Positions 53,756 to 61,084 of a stretch of DNA of 64,000 nucleotides are shown here, piece after piece. Each line of letters starts with the position of its first letter. The first letter of the stretch is position 1. The DNA comes from JAHJQQ01 sp032907525 (GTDB lineage: Bacteria > Pseudomonadota > Gammaproteobacteria > Thiohalobacterales > Thiohalobacteraceae): assembly GCA_032907525.1 (NCBI GenBank), contig JAJJPM010000181.1:17054-81053 (forward strand), given 5' to 3'. The notes under the pieces were generated by a model. It saw only the letters and a list, made by a program, of their open reading frames with translations, was not told the origin of the DNA and did not search any database. A program made the translations under genes and the position numbers.

Positions 53756-53908
53756 ATGACCTCGTTCGATCAGCTGGTCGACGCCGTCAAGGTCCGCGCC
53801 CGCAACGGTGAAATGTTCTTCCGGATCGACGTGAAACCGCCGTTCCAGGACACCCCGGGGGATTGGGAGGATCGCCTGGAAGCGGCCTTTTCCTCGGCGT
53901 CGCGCTAG
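53756..53908 (+). CDS. Small protein of unknown function
   Basis: A 50-residue protein, MTSFDQLVDAVKVRARNGEM, ending EDRLEAAFSSASR, with a central FFRIDVKPPFQDTPG. The ATG at 53756 has AGGAG 6 bp upstream; an earlier in-frame ATG at 53717, also after GGAGG, would add 13 residues. It lies between the TauD-like and Cmx6-like genes, same strand, with short gaps, so it is probably in their operon. No family recognised. Confidence 0.6.
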   Translation: MTSFDQLVDAVKVRARNGEMFFRIDVKPPFQDTPGDWEDRLEAAFSSASR

Positions 53909-53938
53909 CCGCACGCCCGGGATGCGAGGTAAGCAGTC

Positions 53939-54625
53939 ATGTTCTGGCAAGAGGAAAAAGAGGAAATCCCGGTTTTCGCGGTGCCGGACGACATCGTCGA
54001 CCTGAGCTTCGCGGTCGGCTGCAAGTGCCTGCCGATGGACCATGCCTACGCGCTGTCCGAGGCGCTGCAGCAGGCGCTGCCCTGGCTGGCCGACGAGGCC
54101 GATGCGGGGCTGCACCTGATCCACGGCGCGGAATCCGGCAACGGCTGGTACCGTCCGCAGGATACCGAAGGTGCCGTCATCCACCTGTCGCGGCGCACCC
54201 GCATGAGCCTGCGCCTGCCGAAGGAGCGCATCGACGATGCCGCCGCCCTGCAGGGAGCCGTGCTGGATGTGGCCGGCTATCCGCTCGAGGTCGGCGCGTC
54301 CACGGTGAAGAAGCTCAGCTCGCTGCCCACGCTGTTCGCCCGCCACGTGATCGCCGCGGCCGACCTCAGCGAGCAGGCCTTCCTCGAACAGGTCGTCGCC
54401 GAGCTCCGCGACCTCGATATCCGGGTCACCAAGCTGATGTGCGGCAAGAGCCACGATCTGCGCGGCCCGGACGGCATCACCCACACCCGCAGCGTGATGA
54501 TCGCGGACCTCGACCCCGAGGAGTCGGTGCGGCTGCAGCAGAAGGGCATCGGTCCGGGGCGCAAGATCGGCTGCGGCCTGTTCATTCCTCACAAGGGGAT
54601 TAAACCCGTGAAGGAAACACAGTAG
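53939..54625 (+). CDS. Orphan Cas6/Cmx6-like protein
   Basis: A 228-residue protein resembling the type I-MYXAN Cas6/Cmx6 family in order of motifs: VDLSFAVGCKCLPMDHAYAL, then ALPWLADEADAGLHLIHG, HLSRRTRMSLRLPKERI, and the C-terminal Gly-rich SVRLQQKGIGPGRKIGCGLF. Cas6 proteins cut CRISPR precursor RNA. No repeats or other cas genes are near. A dsr-linked version may bind another RNA or have lost RNase activity. It follows the small gene by 30 bp and precedes the DsrC paralogue by 81 bp. Confidence 0.75.
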   Translation: MFWQEEKEEIPVFAVPDDIVDLSFAVGCKCLPMDHAYALSEALQQALPWLADEADAGLHLIHGAESGNGWYRPQDTEGAVIHLSRRTRMSLRLPKERIDDAAALQGAVLDVAGYPLEVGASTVKKLSSLPTLFARHVIAAADLSEQAFLEQVVAELRDLDIRVTKLMCGKSHDLRGPDGITHTRSVMIADLDPEESVRLQQKGIGPGRKIGCGLFIPHKGIKPVKETQ

Positions 54626-54706
54626 AATCGCCGCCTTTGGGTCAGGCGGACGCCCGCCGGTTCTTAATAAACTGTATCAATAAATCGCTTTAACTAGGGG
54701 AAAACA

Positions 54707-55045
54707 ATGGCAATTGAGTTCGAAGGCAAATCCATTGAAACCACGGAAACCGGCTTCCTGTGCAACACGGAGGACTGGAGCGAGGCGTTGGCGCATGTGA
54801 TCGCGAAGGAAGAGCACATCGAACTGACGCAGAAGCACTGGGACGTGATCAACTATCTGCGCGAGGCCTACTTCGAGGAGAACGGCCACCAGCCCAACAA
54901 CCGTGAGCTGGTCAAGGAGATGGGCGAGCGCTGGGGCACGAAGATCCAGAGCAAGGATCTTTTCGACCTGTTCCCGGGCAATCCCAGCAAGCAGGCCGGC
55001 CGCATCGCGGGCCTGCCGGAGAGCATGCGCAAGGGCGGGTACTGA
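54707..55045 (+). CDS. Cysteine-less-arm DsrC paralogue (RspA-like)
   Basis: A 112-residue DsrC-fold protein, alignable throughout with DsrC (MAIEFEGKSIETTETGFLCN; LTQKHWDVINYLREAYFEEN). Both C-terminal-arm cysteines are gone: the inner one is Gly98 in KQAGRIAGLP and the end reads SMRKGGY. The only Cys is residue 19. Such paralogues have been called RspA and are thought to be regulatory rather than sulfur carriers. It lies in the rightward accessory operon diverging from dsrA. Confidence 0.9.
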   Translation: MAIEFEGKSIETTETGFLCNTEDWSEALAHVIAKEEHIELTQKHWDVINYLREAYFEENGHQPNNRELVKEMGERWGTKIQSKDLFDLFPGNPSKQAGRIAGLPESMRKGGY

Positions 55046-55173
55046 TTCCGACCCGGTCGGGTTGCCCGATGGGGATATGGCCCCGCCCGGGCAGGGGTAC
55101 TATAGTGCGGCCAGCCCAGGCGGGAGCATTTCACTGAACCAGAGGCACGGCTGATGTGCCGGAGGCAAAGAAG

Positions 55174-55377
55174 ATGAGCGAAAAGGCTAAGTTGATCAAA
55201 GAAATGATTGAGATGCAGAAGAAATTCATGGCCTACGAGCACGAGAAGGGCGTGAAGCAGGAAGAATACTTCGCCCCGGAATCCGGCCATGTGCTCGACG
55301 GCTACCGCCAGAAGTATCAGGAACTGGCGACCAAGGTGGTCGACATGGCGCATTCCGAGAAGGGCTCGCATCGCTGA
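55174..55377 (+). CDS. Small helical protein of unknown function
   Basis: A 67-residue, highly charged protein, MSEKAKLIKEMIEMQKKFMA, ending VVDMAHSEKGSHR. It is almost all helix, with a central EEYFAPESGHVLDGYR. GGAGG lies 8 bp before the ATG; an in-frame GTG six codons earlier is less likely. A strong bidirectional terminator follows. It is the last gene of the TauD-like to DsrC-paralogue group. No family recognised. Confidence 0.7.
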   Translation: MSEKAKLIKEMIEMQKKFMAYEHEKGVKQEEYFAPESGHVLDGYRQKYQELATKVVDMAHSEKGSHR

Positions 55378-55390
55378 GCTTTCCTGCGCC

Positions 55391-55429
55391 GCAGCAAAAA
55401 AGGCCGCTCATGCGGCCTTTTTTGTTGCG
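55391..55429. terminator. Bidirectional Rho-independent terminator
   Basis: GGCCGC / GCGGCC with loop TCAT, flanked by A6 on the left and T6 on the right, further extended by GCAGC / GTTGC. It serves the small gene from the left and the PKHD-type gene from the right. Confidence 0.92.
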
Positions 55430-55466
55430 GCACGGCTGCGGCGTCGCGCTGCCATGGGATGTCCGA

Positions 55467-56141
55467 TCAGACATCGGCCCACATGCGCACCAGATTCGCA
55501 TAGCTGTTGCTGACCCACGCGGTTTCCGGCGCATCGGGCCGGTCGGCCAGCATCTTCTCGCGCGCCTGCCAGAGCTGATACAGCAGTTCGCGCTGGCCCG
55601 GGTCACGCACCATGCTCTGCGCCCAGGTCACCGCCACCAGGCGTTCGCCGCGCGTGACGGTATTGATGTGGTGCAGGCTCGAGGACGGATACAGGACGGC
55701 GTCGCCGGCGGCGAGCTTGATCTGCTGCTCGCCGTAGCTGCTGCAGATCACCAGTTCGCCGCCGTCGTAATCGGCAGCGTCACTGAGGAATATCGTCGTC
55801 GACACGTCGGAGCGGTATTGTTCGCCCGCAGGCCCCATGACGGGATCGTCGATATGGTCGCCGTACTGCATCCCCGCGCCGTAGCGCGCGTAGTAGGGCG
55901 AGGCGATGCGCCGCGGAAGCGCGGCCTTCTGATACACGGGGTGGCGGACCAGGCAGCCCATGACGATGTTGTTCAGCGCCGCGTAGAGTTCGGCCTCCTG
56001 GACCATCTCTTCGTTCCGCTTGACCCGTTGCGCCTCCAGACCGGCGGACAGCTTGCCATCCGTGAAACTGCCGCGTGCCAGCAGTGCGCGCACGCGCTGG
56101 AGCTGCGGTTCAGGGATGACCTTCGGAATCGTCAGCAACAT
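55467..56141 (-). CDS. PKHD-type Fe(II)-dependent hydroxylase (YbiX/PiuC-like)
   Basis: A 224-residue 2OG-Fe(II) oxygenase. It starts MLLTIPKVIPEPQLQRVRAL. The iron site is His96-x-Asp98 in MQYGDHIDDPVM and a His in SSSLHHINTVTRGERLVAVT (157/158). YbiX/PiuC proteins are often tied to iron or siderophore physiology; substrate unknown. The ATG at 56141 begins the family N-terminus. It diverges from the gene at 56245 across 103 bp. Confidence 0.92.
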   Translation of the reverse strand: MLLTIPKVIPEPQLQRVRALLARGSFTDGKLSAGLEAQRVKRNEEMVQEAELYAALNNIVMGCLVRHPVYQKAALPRRIASPYYARYGAGMQYGDHIDDPVMGPAGEQYRSDVSTTIFLSDAADYDGGELVICSSYGEQQIKLAAGDAVLYPSSSLHHINTVTRGERLVAVTWAQSMVRDPGQRELLYQLWQAREKMLADRPDAPETAWVSNSYANLVRMWADV

Positions 56142-56244
56142 GTGTTTTCCCCGGCTTCGACGCTGCGGGTAAAATAACCGGACGGCGCCGCGGTGTCGAT
56201 GCATTCGCGCCCGTCCGAACGCACACGAGGGAGAGACCCGGAAG

Positions 56245-56571
56245 ATGAGACTCAATGTAGTGATCGACGACCAGACCTACCCGATCGAGGTGCCGCAGTA
56301 CATCGTCGAGGAGGCCGAGGACTTCTTCGCCACACTCGATCGCGACATGGACAAGGGCTACCAGATGAGCCGGGTCTGGGTCGACAACCCGGATCGCATG
56401 CAGCGCTGCCAGATCGCCGCCGACCGCATCCTGGACGCCATCCATCGCGAGAACGAGCAGCTCGGCGTCATGATGGCCGCGTACATCCTCGCGCGCATGC
56501 CGGGCGTGACGGAAGTGCACCTGAGCAGCGAAGGCGACATGCTCGAACACGAGCTCGTCATGGGGCGCTGA
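56245..56571 (+). CDS. Small acidic protein of unknown function
   Basis: A 108-residue soluble protein, MRLNVVIDDQTYPIEVPQYI, with a helical centre (EEAEDFFATLDRDMDKGYQM) and VWVDNPDRMQRCQIAADRIL. It has one Cys (55). GAGGGAGAG lies upstream of the ATG. It is followed 19 bp later by another unknown gene. I do not recognise a named family; its place suggests an accessory gene of the sulfur region. Confidence 0.75.
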   Translation: MRLNVVIDDQTYPIEVPQYIVEEAEDFFATLDRDMDKGYQMSRVWVDNPDRMQRCQIAADRILDAIHRENEQLGVMMAAYILARMPGVTEVHLSSEGDMLEHELVMGR

Positions 56572-56590
56572 GCGAGCGGACGCACGTCGC

Positions 56591-56953
56591 ATGGCCGATC
56601 TGTTCAGGGTGACGGCGCCGCTGCTGATCCGCGCACCGGCAGGCGAGCGCCATATCATGGTCGAGCGTTTCCCCCTGGCCGGCGAATGCGGCCTCGTCTA
56701 TTTCGAACCCTACTGGCACCTGCAGCGTCCGGCGTCGCGGGCGATCCATCGCGTGGTCGGCGAGATACGCGGCGACGGCCCGTGGAAGGTCGGCGACAGC
56801 GTGGTGACGGTGCTCGGCTGCCACGGGACCGATCCCGAACTGGCGAACGCCTTTTCCGAATGGCAGGCCTATCTGCAGGCAGGGGCGCCCGGTTATCCCG
56901 ACCGCAGCGCGATCCTGGCACTGGCCGAGGCGAACGGCGCGCGCATCGGCTGA
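56591..56953 (+). CDS. Small protein of unknown function
   Basis: A 120-residue protein, MADLFRVTAPLLIRAPAGER, with mixed strands (HIMVERFPLAGECGLVYFEP), VVGEIRGDGPWKVGDSVVTV and a helical end. There are two cysteines and no signal peptide. It is 19 bp after the previous unknown gene, so co-transcribed, and convergent with the acetyltransferase gene. No family recognised. Confidence 0.7.
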   Translation: MADLFRVTAPLLIRAPAGERHIMVERFPLAGECGLVYFEPYWHLQRPASRAIHRVVGEIRGDGPWKVGDSVVTVLGCHGTDPELANAFSEWQAYLQAGAPGYPDRSAILALAEANGARIG

Positions 56954-56976
56954 CCGCTGCCCCGCGGCTGCGTGTC

Positions 56977-57423
56977 TCAGAGCAGGCGTTTGCGCATCTC
57001 GTGGTGGGGGATTGCGTCGAACAGCGTGTGCGCCGGCGCGACCACTTCGTAGCCGAGCCGTTCGTAGAAGCCGACGCAGGTCTCGCGCGCGTGCAGCACG
57101 ATCGTCCGGGCGCCGAGGTGCGCGGCCTGTTCCTCCAGTGCGCGCGTCAGGGCGCGGCCGATACCGCGACGCTGAAATCCCGGCTCCACCGCCATGTAGC
57201 GGATCTGCGCCGTGGCCGAGTCGACGAGGTGCAGGCGCGCGACGCCGACCGGATCGCGCCCGACGAGACAGGCCATGCGATGCCAGCTGTGCGCGTCCAG
57301 CGCATCGCGTTCGCTGCCACGCGGCTGCTGCCAGGGCGCGCGCAGTACGCGCCAGCGCAGATCGAAATAGCGCTCGAAGTCCTGCTCGGATGCGGGAGTG
57401 AGGATCTGCACGGAGGCCGTCAT
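56977..57423 (-). CDS. GNAT-family N-acetyltransferase
   Basis: A 148-residue GNAT domain. The acetyl-CoA site is in VEPGFQRRGIGRALTRALEE (Q/RxxGxG/A) and the C-terminal strand region is ARETCVGFYERLGYEVV. The substrate is not predictable; ElaA-like relatives are close in length. It lies 25 bp downstream of the prolyl-hydroxylase-like gene on the same strand. Confidence 0.9.
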   Translation of the reverse strand: MTASVQILTPASEQDFERYFDLRWRVLRAPWQQPRGSERDALDAHSWHRMACLVGRDPVGVARLHLVDSATAQIRYMAVEPGFQRRGIGRALTRALEEQAAHLGARTIVLHARETCVGFYERLGYEVVAPAHTLFDAIPHHEMRKRLL

Positions 57424-57448
57424 GACGCCGTCGTGCCTGGAATCGCGC

Positions 57449-58057
57449 TCAGGCGAACACGACCCAGGTCGTGGCGATGTACTTCACGCCCTGCTCGAGC
57501 GTCACGCCGCGGTGCTCATGGGTCCAGAAGGGCGGAAACAGCAGCAGCTTGCCTTCTTCGGGTCTGACCTTGACGTCCTGGTAGAGAAACTCGGTCTCGC
57601 CGCCCGGTCCGTCGACATCGTTCAGATACCAGACCGCGACCAGCTGCCGCTGGCTGAATTCATGGCTGCCGCCGTCGATGTGCCAGTGGTAGTACTCGCC
57701 GGGGAGGGTCCGCTGGATCGCATAGCCCATGTCCTTGAAGGGCCCCTTGAAATAGGGGAACACCTCGCGGAACTCCCGCAGCGCCAGGCCGAGGGAGCGG
57801 AACAGATTGTTGTCCACGTCCTTCCAGTGCGGTTTGCCGCTGACCACAAGATCGGTCGAGCGCTTGATACCTGTGTCCTCGTAGACCTGCTGGCCGATGC
57901 GTCCCTGATACTGTTCCTCCTGGTGCGCCTCGAAGCGCCGGATCATGTCGCGGCAGAGGAAATCCGGCAGCGCGCCGCGCTTCTCGAAGATGAAGGTGTG
58001 CGGCTTGATTTCCCGGATGGTCTGCAGCGCGGCATGCGCGGGACGGCTGGCGGTCAT
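57449..58057 (-). CDS. 2OG-Fe(II) oxygenase, prolyl-4-hydroxylase-like
   Basis: A 202-residue protein with the iron motif His126-x-Asp128 in EYYHWHIDGGSHEF, a distal His in FPPFWTHEHRGVTLEQGVKY (180 or 182), and a strand region AVWYLNDVDGPGGETEFLYQ typical of P4H-like enzymes. Substrate unknown; protein or small-molecule hydroxylation are both possible. It is the third Fe/2OG-type gene in 5.3 kb. It lies 43 bp after the Sfum_1244-like gene. Confidence 0.9.
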   Translation of the reverse strand: MTASRPAHAALQTIREIKPHTFIFEKRGALPDFLCRDMIRRFEAHQEEQYQGRIGQQVYEDTGIKRSTDLVVSGKPHWKDVDNNLFRSLGLALREFREVFPYFKGPFKDMGYAIQRTLPGEYYHWHIDGGSHEFSQRQLVAVWYLNDVDGPGGETEFLYQDVKVRPEEGKLLLFPPFWTHEHRGVTLEQGVKYIATTWVVFA

Positions 58058-58100
58058 GGGTGGGACCTGCGGTAGCGGAGGAGGCGGTCCCGCGATTGTC

Positions 58101-59165
58101 TTACAGAGGATTGCGGTCGATCAAGGCCTGCAGCTCGGCGACGGCGGCGCCGCGCCCGTGGGCGTCGAGCAGTTGCAGTGCGAGTCCGCGCCAGTGCGGC
58201 CGGGCCTGGGCAGCATAGTCCTCCAGTGCCGCGGTGGCGCCGCTTTTCAGCCAGCTTTCATAGGCGAGAACCAGCGCGGGGGCGAGCGCCTTGCGCATCG
58301 GCGTGAGTGTGGCGAAGAAGAAATGCAGAGTCGCGGGCTCACTCCGCTGCACCAGCGCCGGCAGCGTCGACAGGCTGTCGGCGAGATTGTCGCGGATCGC
58401 GCGCAGCGCGAACTCGGTCTGCGAGCGCGGCAGGGCGGCCAGCATCTCCTCCCAGCGCGGGCCGAGGATCTGTCCGGCCATGACCTCGCCGACCTCGTGG
58501 AGCAGCAGGGTGTCGATCTGCGTCGCCGTCATGCGGTCCAGCGCCGCATCGGCATCGCCTTCGAAGTCGTAGCACCGGATGGCGCGGCCCATGGCGTTGT
58601 CGGGTCTGTTCCAGCGCCATTCCTCGATCTTCTCCCAGATCATGCGGCGCAGGGATTCGCGGCGCACGAAGATCGTCCGGTCCAGCGTCATCGCCGGCGG
58701 CGCGGCGAGGTCGCGCGCGTATTCGTCGGCCGACACCAGGATGGTGAAGTCGGCCTGTTCCTGGCGCTGTTCGAGACGGCCGAGGAAGAAATGCGGGCGG
58801 CCGTACTGGCCGATTCCCGCGCTGTATACCAGGCCTTCCGGATTGAGAATGCGGTTCACGGCGGCGGCGTCGAAGGGATCGTAGCGGTCGCCGTTGATGG
58901 GCAGCTCCGCGAACGGTTCGTTCTCCAGGGTCTCCCAGAACTGCTCCCGCTCCCGCAGCCAGGCGCCGACGTCGGCGTTCGGCAACGGCGTGGAAAAGGG
59001 ATAACCCTTCTCCCAGCGGAAGTATTCGCGCATCTTCAGCAGATACACGCAGAGGGTGTATTCGCCGGCATGCAGGGCGTCGGAGATGTGGCAATTCCTC
59101 CGCACGGCGTCGAGCAGCGGGGTGTGGTGGCGGTGCAGGCGGGTGGGATCGGCCGGGGACTGCAT
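58101..59165 (-). CDS. Sfum_1244-like family protein
   Basis: A 354-residue soluble protein resembling the Sfum_1244 family of sulfur-metabolising bacteria. It has NCHISDALHAGEYTLCVYLL, KMREYFRWEKGYPF, YSAGIGQYGRPHFFLG and DTLLLHEVGEVMAGQILG. The last, HEVGE, looks like a metal-binding HExxE-type motif, but no enzyme activity is known. A cysteine pair near residues 25 and 39 is notable. It is the first gene of the leftward group with the prolyl-hydroxylase-like and GNAT genes. Confidence 0.78.
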   Translation of the reverse strand: MQSPADPTRLHRHHTPLLDAVRRNCHISDALHAGEYTLCVYLLKMREYFRWEKGYPFSTPLPNADVGAWLREREQFWETLENEPFAELPINGDRYDPFDAAAVNRILNPEGLVYSAGIGQYGRPHFFLGRLEQRQEQADFTILVSADEYARDLAAPPAMTLDRTIFVRRESLRRMIWEKIEEWRWNRPDNAMGRAIRCYDFEGDADAALDRMTATQIDTLLLHEVGEVMAGQILGPRWEEMLAALPRSQTEFALRAIRDNLADSLSTLPALVQRSEPATLHFFFATLTPMRKALAPALVLAYESWLKSGATAALEDYAAQARPHWRGLALQLLDAHGRGAAVAELQALIDRNPL

Positions 59166-59347
59166 GGCGGTGGGCTGAATCCTCAGCGGAATAGTATACT
59201 ATGCGATCCTAGCACGCGGTCGGCGGGGGAGGAAATTTCCCGGTCCGCAACGGGTGTGTGGTGCCGCGGGATCGCCGGCAACGGGATTCCATGCGGGATC
59301 GTGTGCCGGTGCATGCAGCATGGTTCAGTCAGTCTCGGGGGTTTGCA

Positions 59348-59911
59348 GTGCGAATCAAGACGCGTTGGAACAACAAGGACAAGGCCCGTTCGATCCAGGA
59401 GGTCGCGAGCGCCCTTGGGTTCAATCTGTGGCGCATCGGCCAGGCGGCGCTGCTGAATCTCGAAAACGAGGGTTTCCAGACCGACACCCAGATGCAGCGC
59501 CTGGACGTCATGCAGGAGTTCATGGCCTTCCTCATCCACATGTCCGATCGCATCGCCTACGACCGTATGGACGACGAGGAGCGGGCGGAGTTCATCACCG
59601 CCCTGGCGCGCAAGATCGCCGACTACGTGCAGGACAACGCCCGTGACTTCGTCGGCGACGGCGATCACCGCTCGCCGTTCATCGACCGGCTCAACCGGCG
59701 GATGGACGACTACGCGGATTTCGCTGTGGTCGATCAGGAGCCCAGCTTCCAGCTGCTGCGCTATTTCGGCGACCGGGTCACGGACGTGCTGGGCGAGCGG
59801 CAGCGCAAATGGGTGAGCACGCAGGTGATCGACATCGAGGCGCCGAACGCCATGAAGACCCTGAAGCGGGCGATGGGCAGCCTGGTGCCGGAGCAGAAGC
59901 CGGCGGCCTGA
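59348..59911 (+). CDS. Helical protein of unknown function
   Basis: A 187-residue protein, likely starting with GTG (59348): MRIKTRWNNKDKARSIQEVA. It is all-helical and acidic (MQRLDVMQEFMAFLIHMSDR, DDEERAEFITALARKIADYV) and has no cysteines. GGGGG lies upstream; in-frame ATGs further left (59258, 59291) are not supported by composition. A strong terminator follows. No family recognised. Confidence 0.7.
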   Translation: MRIKTRWNNKDKARSIQEVASALGFNLWRIGQAALLNLENEGFQTDTQMQRLDVMQEFMAFLIHMSDRIAYDRMDDEERAEFITALARKIADYVQDNARDFVGDGDHRSPFIDRLNRRMDDYADFAVVDQEPSFQLLRYFGDRVTDVLGERQRKWVSTQVIDIEAPNAMKTLKRAMGSLVPEQKPAA

Positions 59912-59934
59912 GGCGGTCGACGCGGAAGGCCGGA

Positions 59935-59965
59935 CACAAAAAAGGCGGGCCAGGCCCGCCTTTTT
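59935..59965. terminator. Bidirectional Rho-independent terminator
   Basis: GGCGGGC / GCCCGCC with loop CAG is flanked by A6 on the left and T5 on the right. It separates the convergent genes ending at 59911 and 59985. Confidence 0.93.
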
Positions 59966-59984
59966 GTGGAACAATCAGTTGCGC

Positions 59985-60182
59985 TTATTTTTTCACCCAG
60001 GCCTCGAAGCCGCTGGCGTCGCGCGCCTTGCCCTTCTCGTAGCCCGCACTGTACGCGTCGGTGACGCGCTGCTCTTCACGCGGCGGATTCTGATAGTAGG
60101 CGCTGGCCCAGCCCAGGATATAGTCGCGGTCCACCCCGGCCTTTTCCATCTTGTCGATCGCTTCGTAGTATGGGTTACTCAT
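59985..60182 (-). CDS. Small protein of unknown function
   Basis: A 65-residue charged protein, MSNPYYEAIDKMEKAGVDRD, with YILGWASAYYQNPPREEQRV and a C-terminal YEKGKARDASGFEAWVKK. AGGAGAGG lies before the ATG on the minus strand. The tyrosine-rich, helical composition looks like a protein-binding module. It stands alone between a terminator and a 443-bp gap. No family recognised. Confidence 0.72.
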   Translation of the reverse strand: MSNPYYEAIDKMEKAGVDRDYILGWASAYYQNPPREEQRVTDAYSAGYEKGKARDASGFEAWVKK

Positions 60183-60625
60183 CGTACCTCTCCTTCTCGC
60201 AAGAGCTTTTCGTCAGAGTTTGAGCGGCGGCGTCTCCGCTGCCGCCATGGTCTGGAGCAGATTATAGGGGCTCCACGATCGGTACCCAAATCAGCGCGCG
60301 TGCCGCGAATGCGCGCCGGCATCGTCCGTCACGCGCGCTTCCGTTACCATAGGCGCCGGAGCGCCCGCCGGTGCGCGATGCCGACCGACACGGGGTTCCA
60401 TTCCGATCATGGATCGGCCGGCAAGTATACAGGCCGGGCGGACGGTGCCTGTATATCCCCATGGAGGTGGGGTGACTGCCCTGATGCCGTCGCCCGCCGC
60501 GTCGCCCATGTGGGATATACACAGACTCAGGAGCTTGAAGTAACATCCTGTTAAGTCAGACAAAACCATTCACAGTGCGCGGTAGGCCGACTCTGGCTGC
60601 CGTGCGGCAACATCCGGAGGCAGGC
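60183..60625. promoter_or_regulatory. Intergenic region with inverted repeats upstream of the Sel1/dsrS genes
   Basis: This 443-bp gap has no convincing gene. It contains TATACAGGC (60426-60434) and GCCTGTATA (60447-60455), exact 9-bp arms 12 bp apart, followed at once by CCCCA...TGGGG (60457-60472). They may be an operator or a leader RNA structure for the rightward Sel1-dsrS genes. No known riboswitch was recognised. Confidence 0.45.
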
Positions 60626-61069
60626 ATGTCCCACCAGGACGACCAGGACGATATGAGCTTCGCGAGCGCGATGGCCGCATTCGAGGCCAAACACTTCTCG
60701 CGAGCCATGCAGCTGCTGTCGCCGTTCGCCGAGCGGGGCAACGCCGAGGCACAGCACCGCATGGCCATCATGTACCAGAACGGCCTGGGCATGGCGCGCA
60801 ACGAACAGCTGGCGCTGAAGTGGATGCGGGCCGCCGCCGAGCAGGGGCATGCCCTGGCCCAGCACGGGCTGGGTTTCATGTACCTCGAGGGCGAGTGCGT
60901 GCCCAAGGACGGCGCCGAGGCGGCGCGCTGGTTCAAGCGCGCGGCCGACCAGGGGCTCGCCGGCTCGCTGACCACGCTCGCCATGATGTACGAGCAGGGC
61001 AACGGCGTCGAACAGGATCTCGAGGAAGCGCGACGCCTGTACCGGCTCGCCGGTTTCGAGGACCGCTGA
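60626..61069 (+). CDS. Sel1-repeat protein
   Basis: A 147-residue solenoid protein with about three Sel1 repeats after an acidic start (MSHQDDQDDMSFASAMAAFE): AEAQHRMAIMYQNGLGMARN, ALAQHGLGFMYLEGECVPKD and AGSLTTLAMMYEQGNGVEQD. Such repeats mediate protein contacts. There is no signal peptide, so it is cytosolic. GGAGG lies 5 bp before the ATG. It is followed 15 bp later by dsrS, so the two are probably one operon. Confidence 0.9.
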   Translation: MSHQDDQDDMSFASAMAAFEAKHFSRAMQLLSPFAERGNAEAQHRMAIMYQNGLGMARNEQLALKWMRAAAEQGHALAQHGLGFMYLEGECVPKDGAEAARWFKRAADQGLAGSLTTLAMMYEQGNGVEQDLEEARRLYRLAGFEDR

Positions 61070-61084
61070 GGCAGGGGAGCGAGC

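Noticed and set aside
53939..54625. Active CRISPR system implied by the Cas6-like gene
   Set aside because: No direct-repeat array, cas1/cas2 or effector genes are visible anywhere in the 64 kb.
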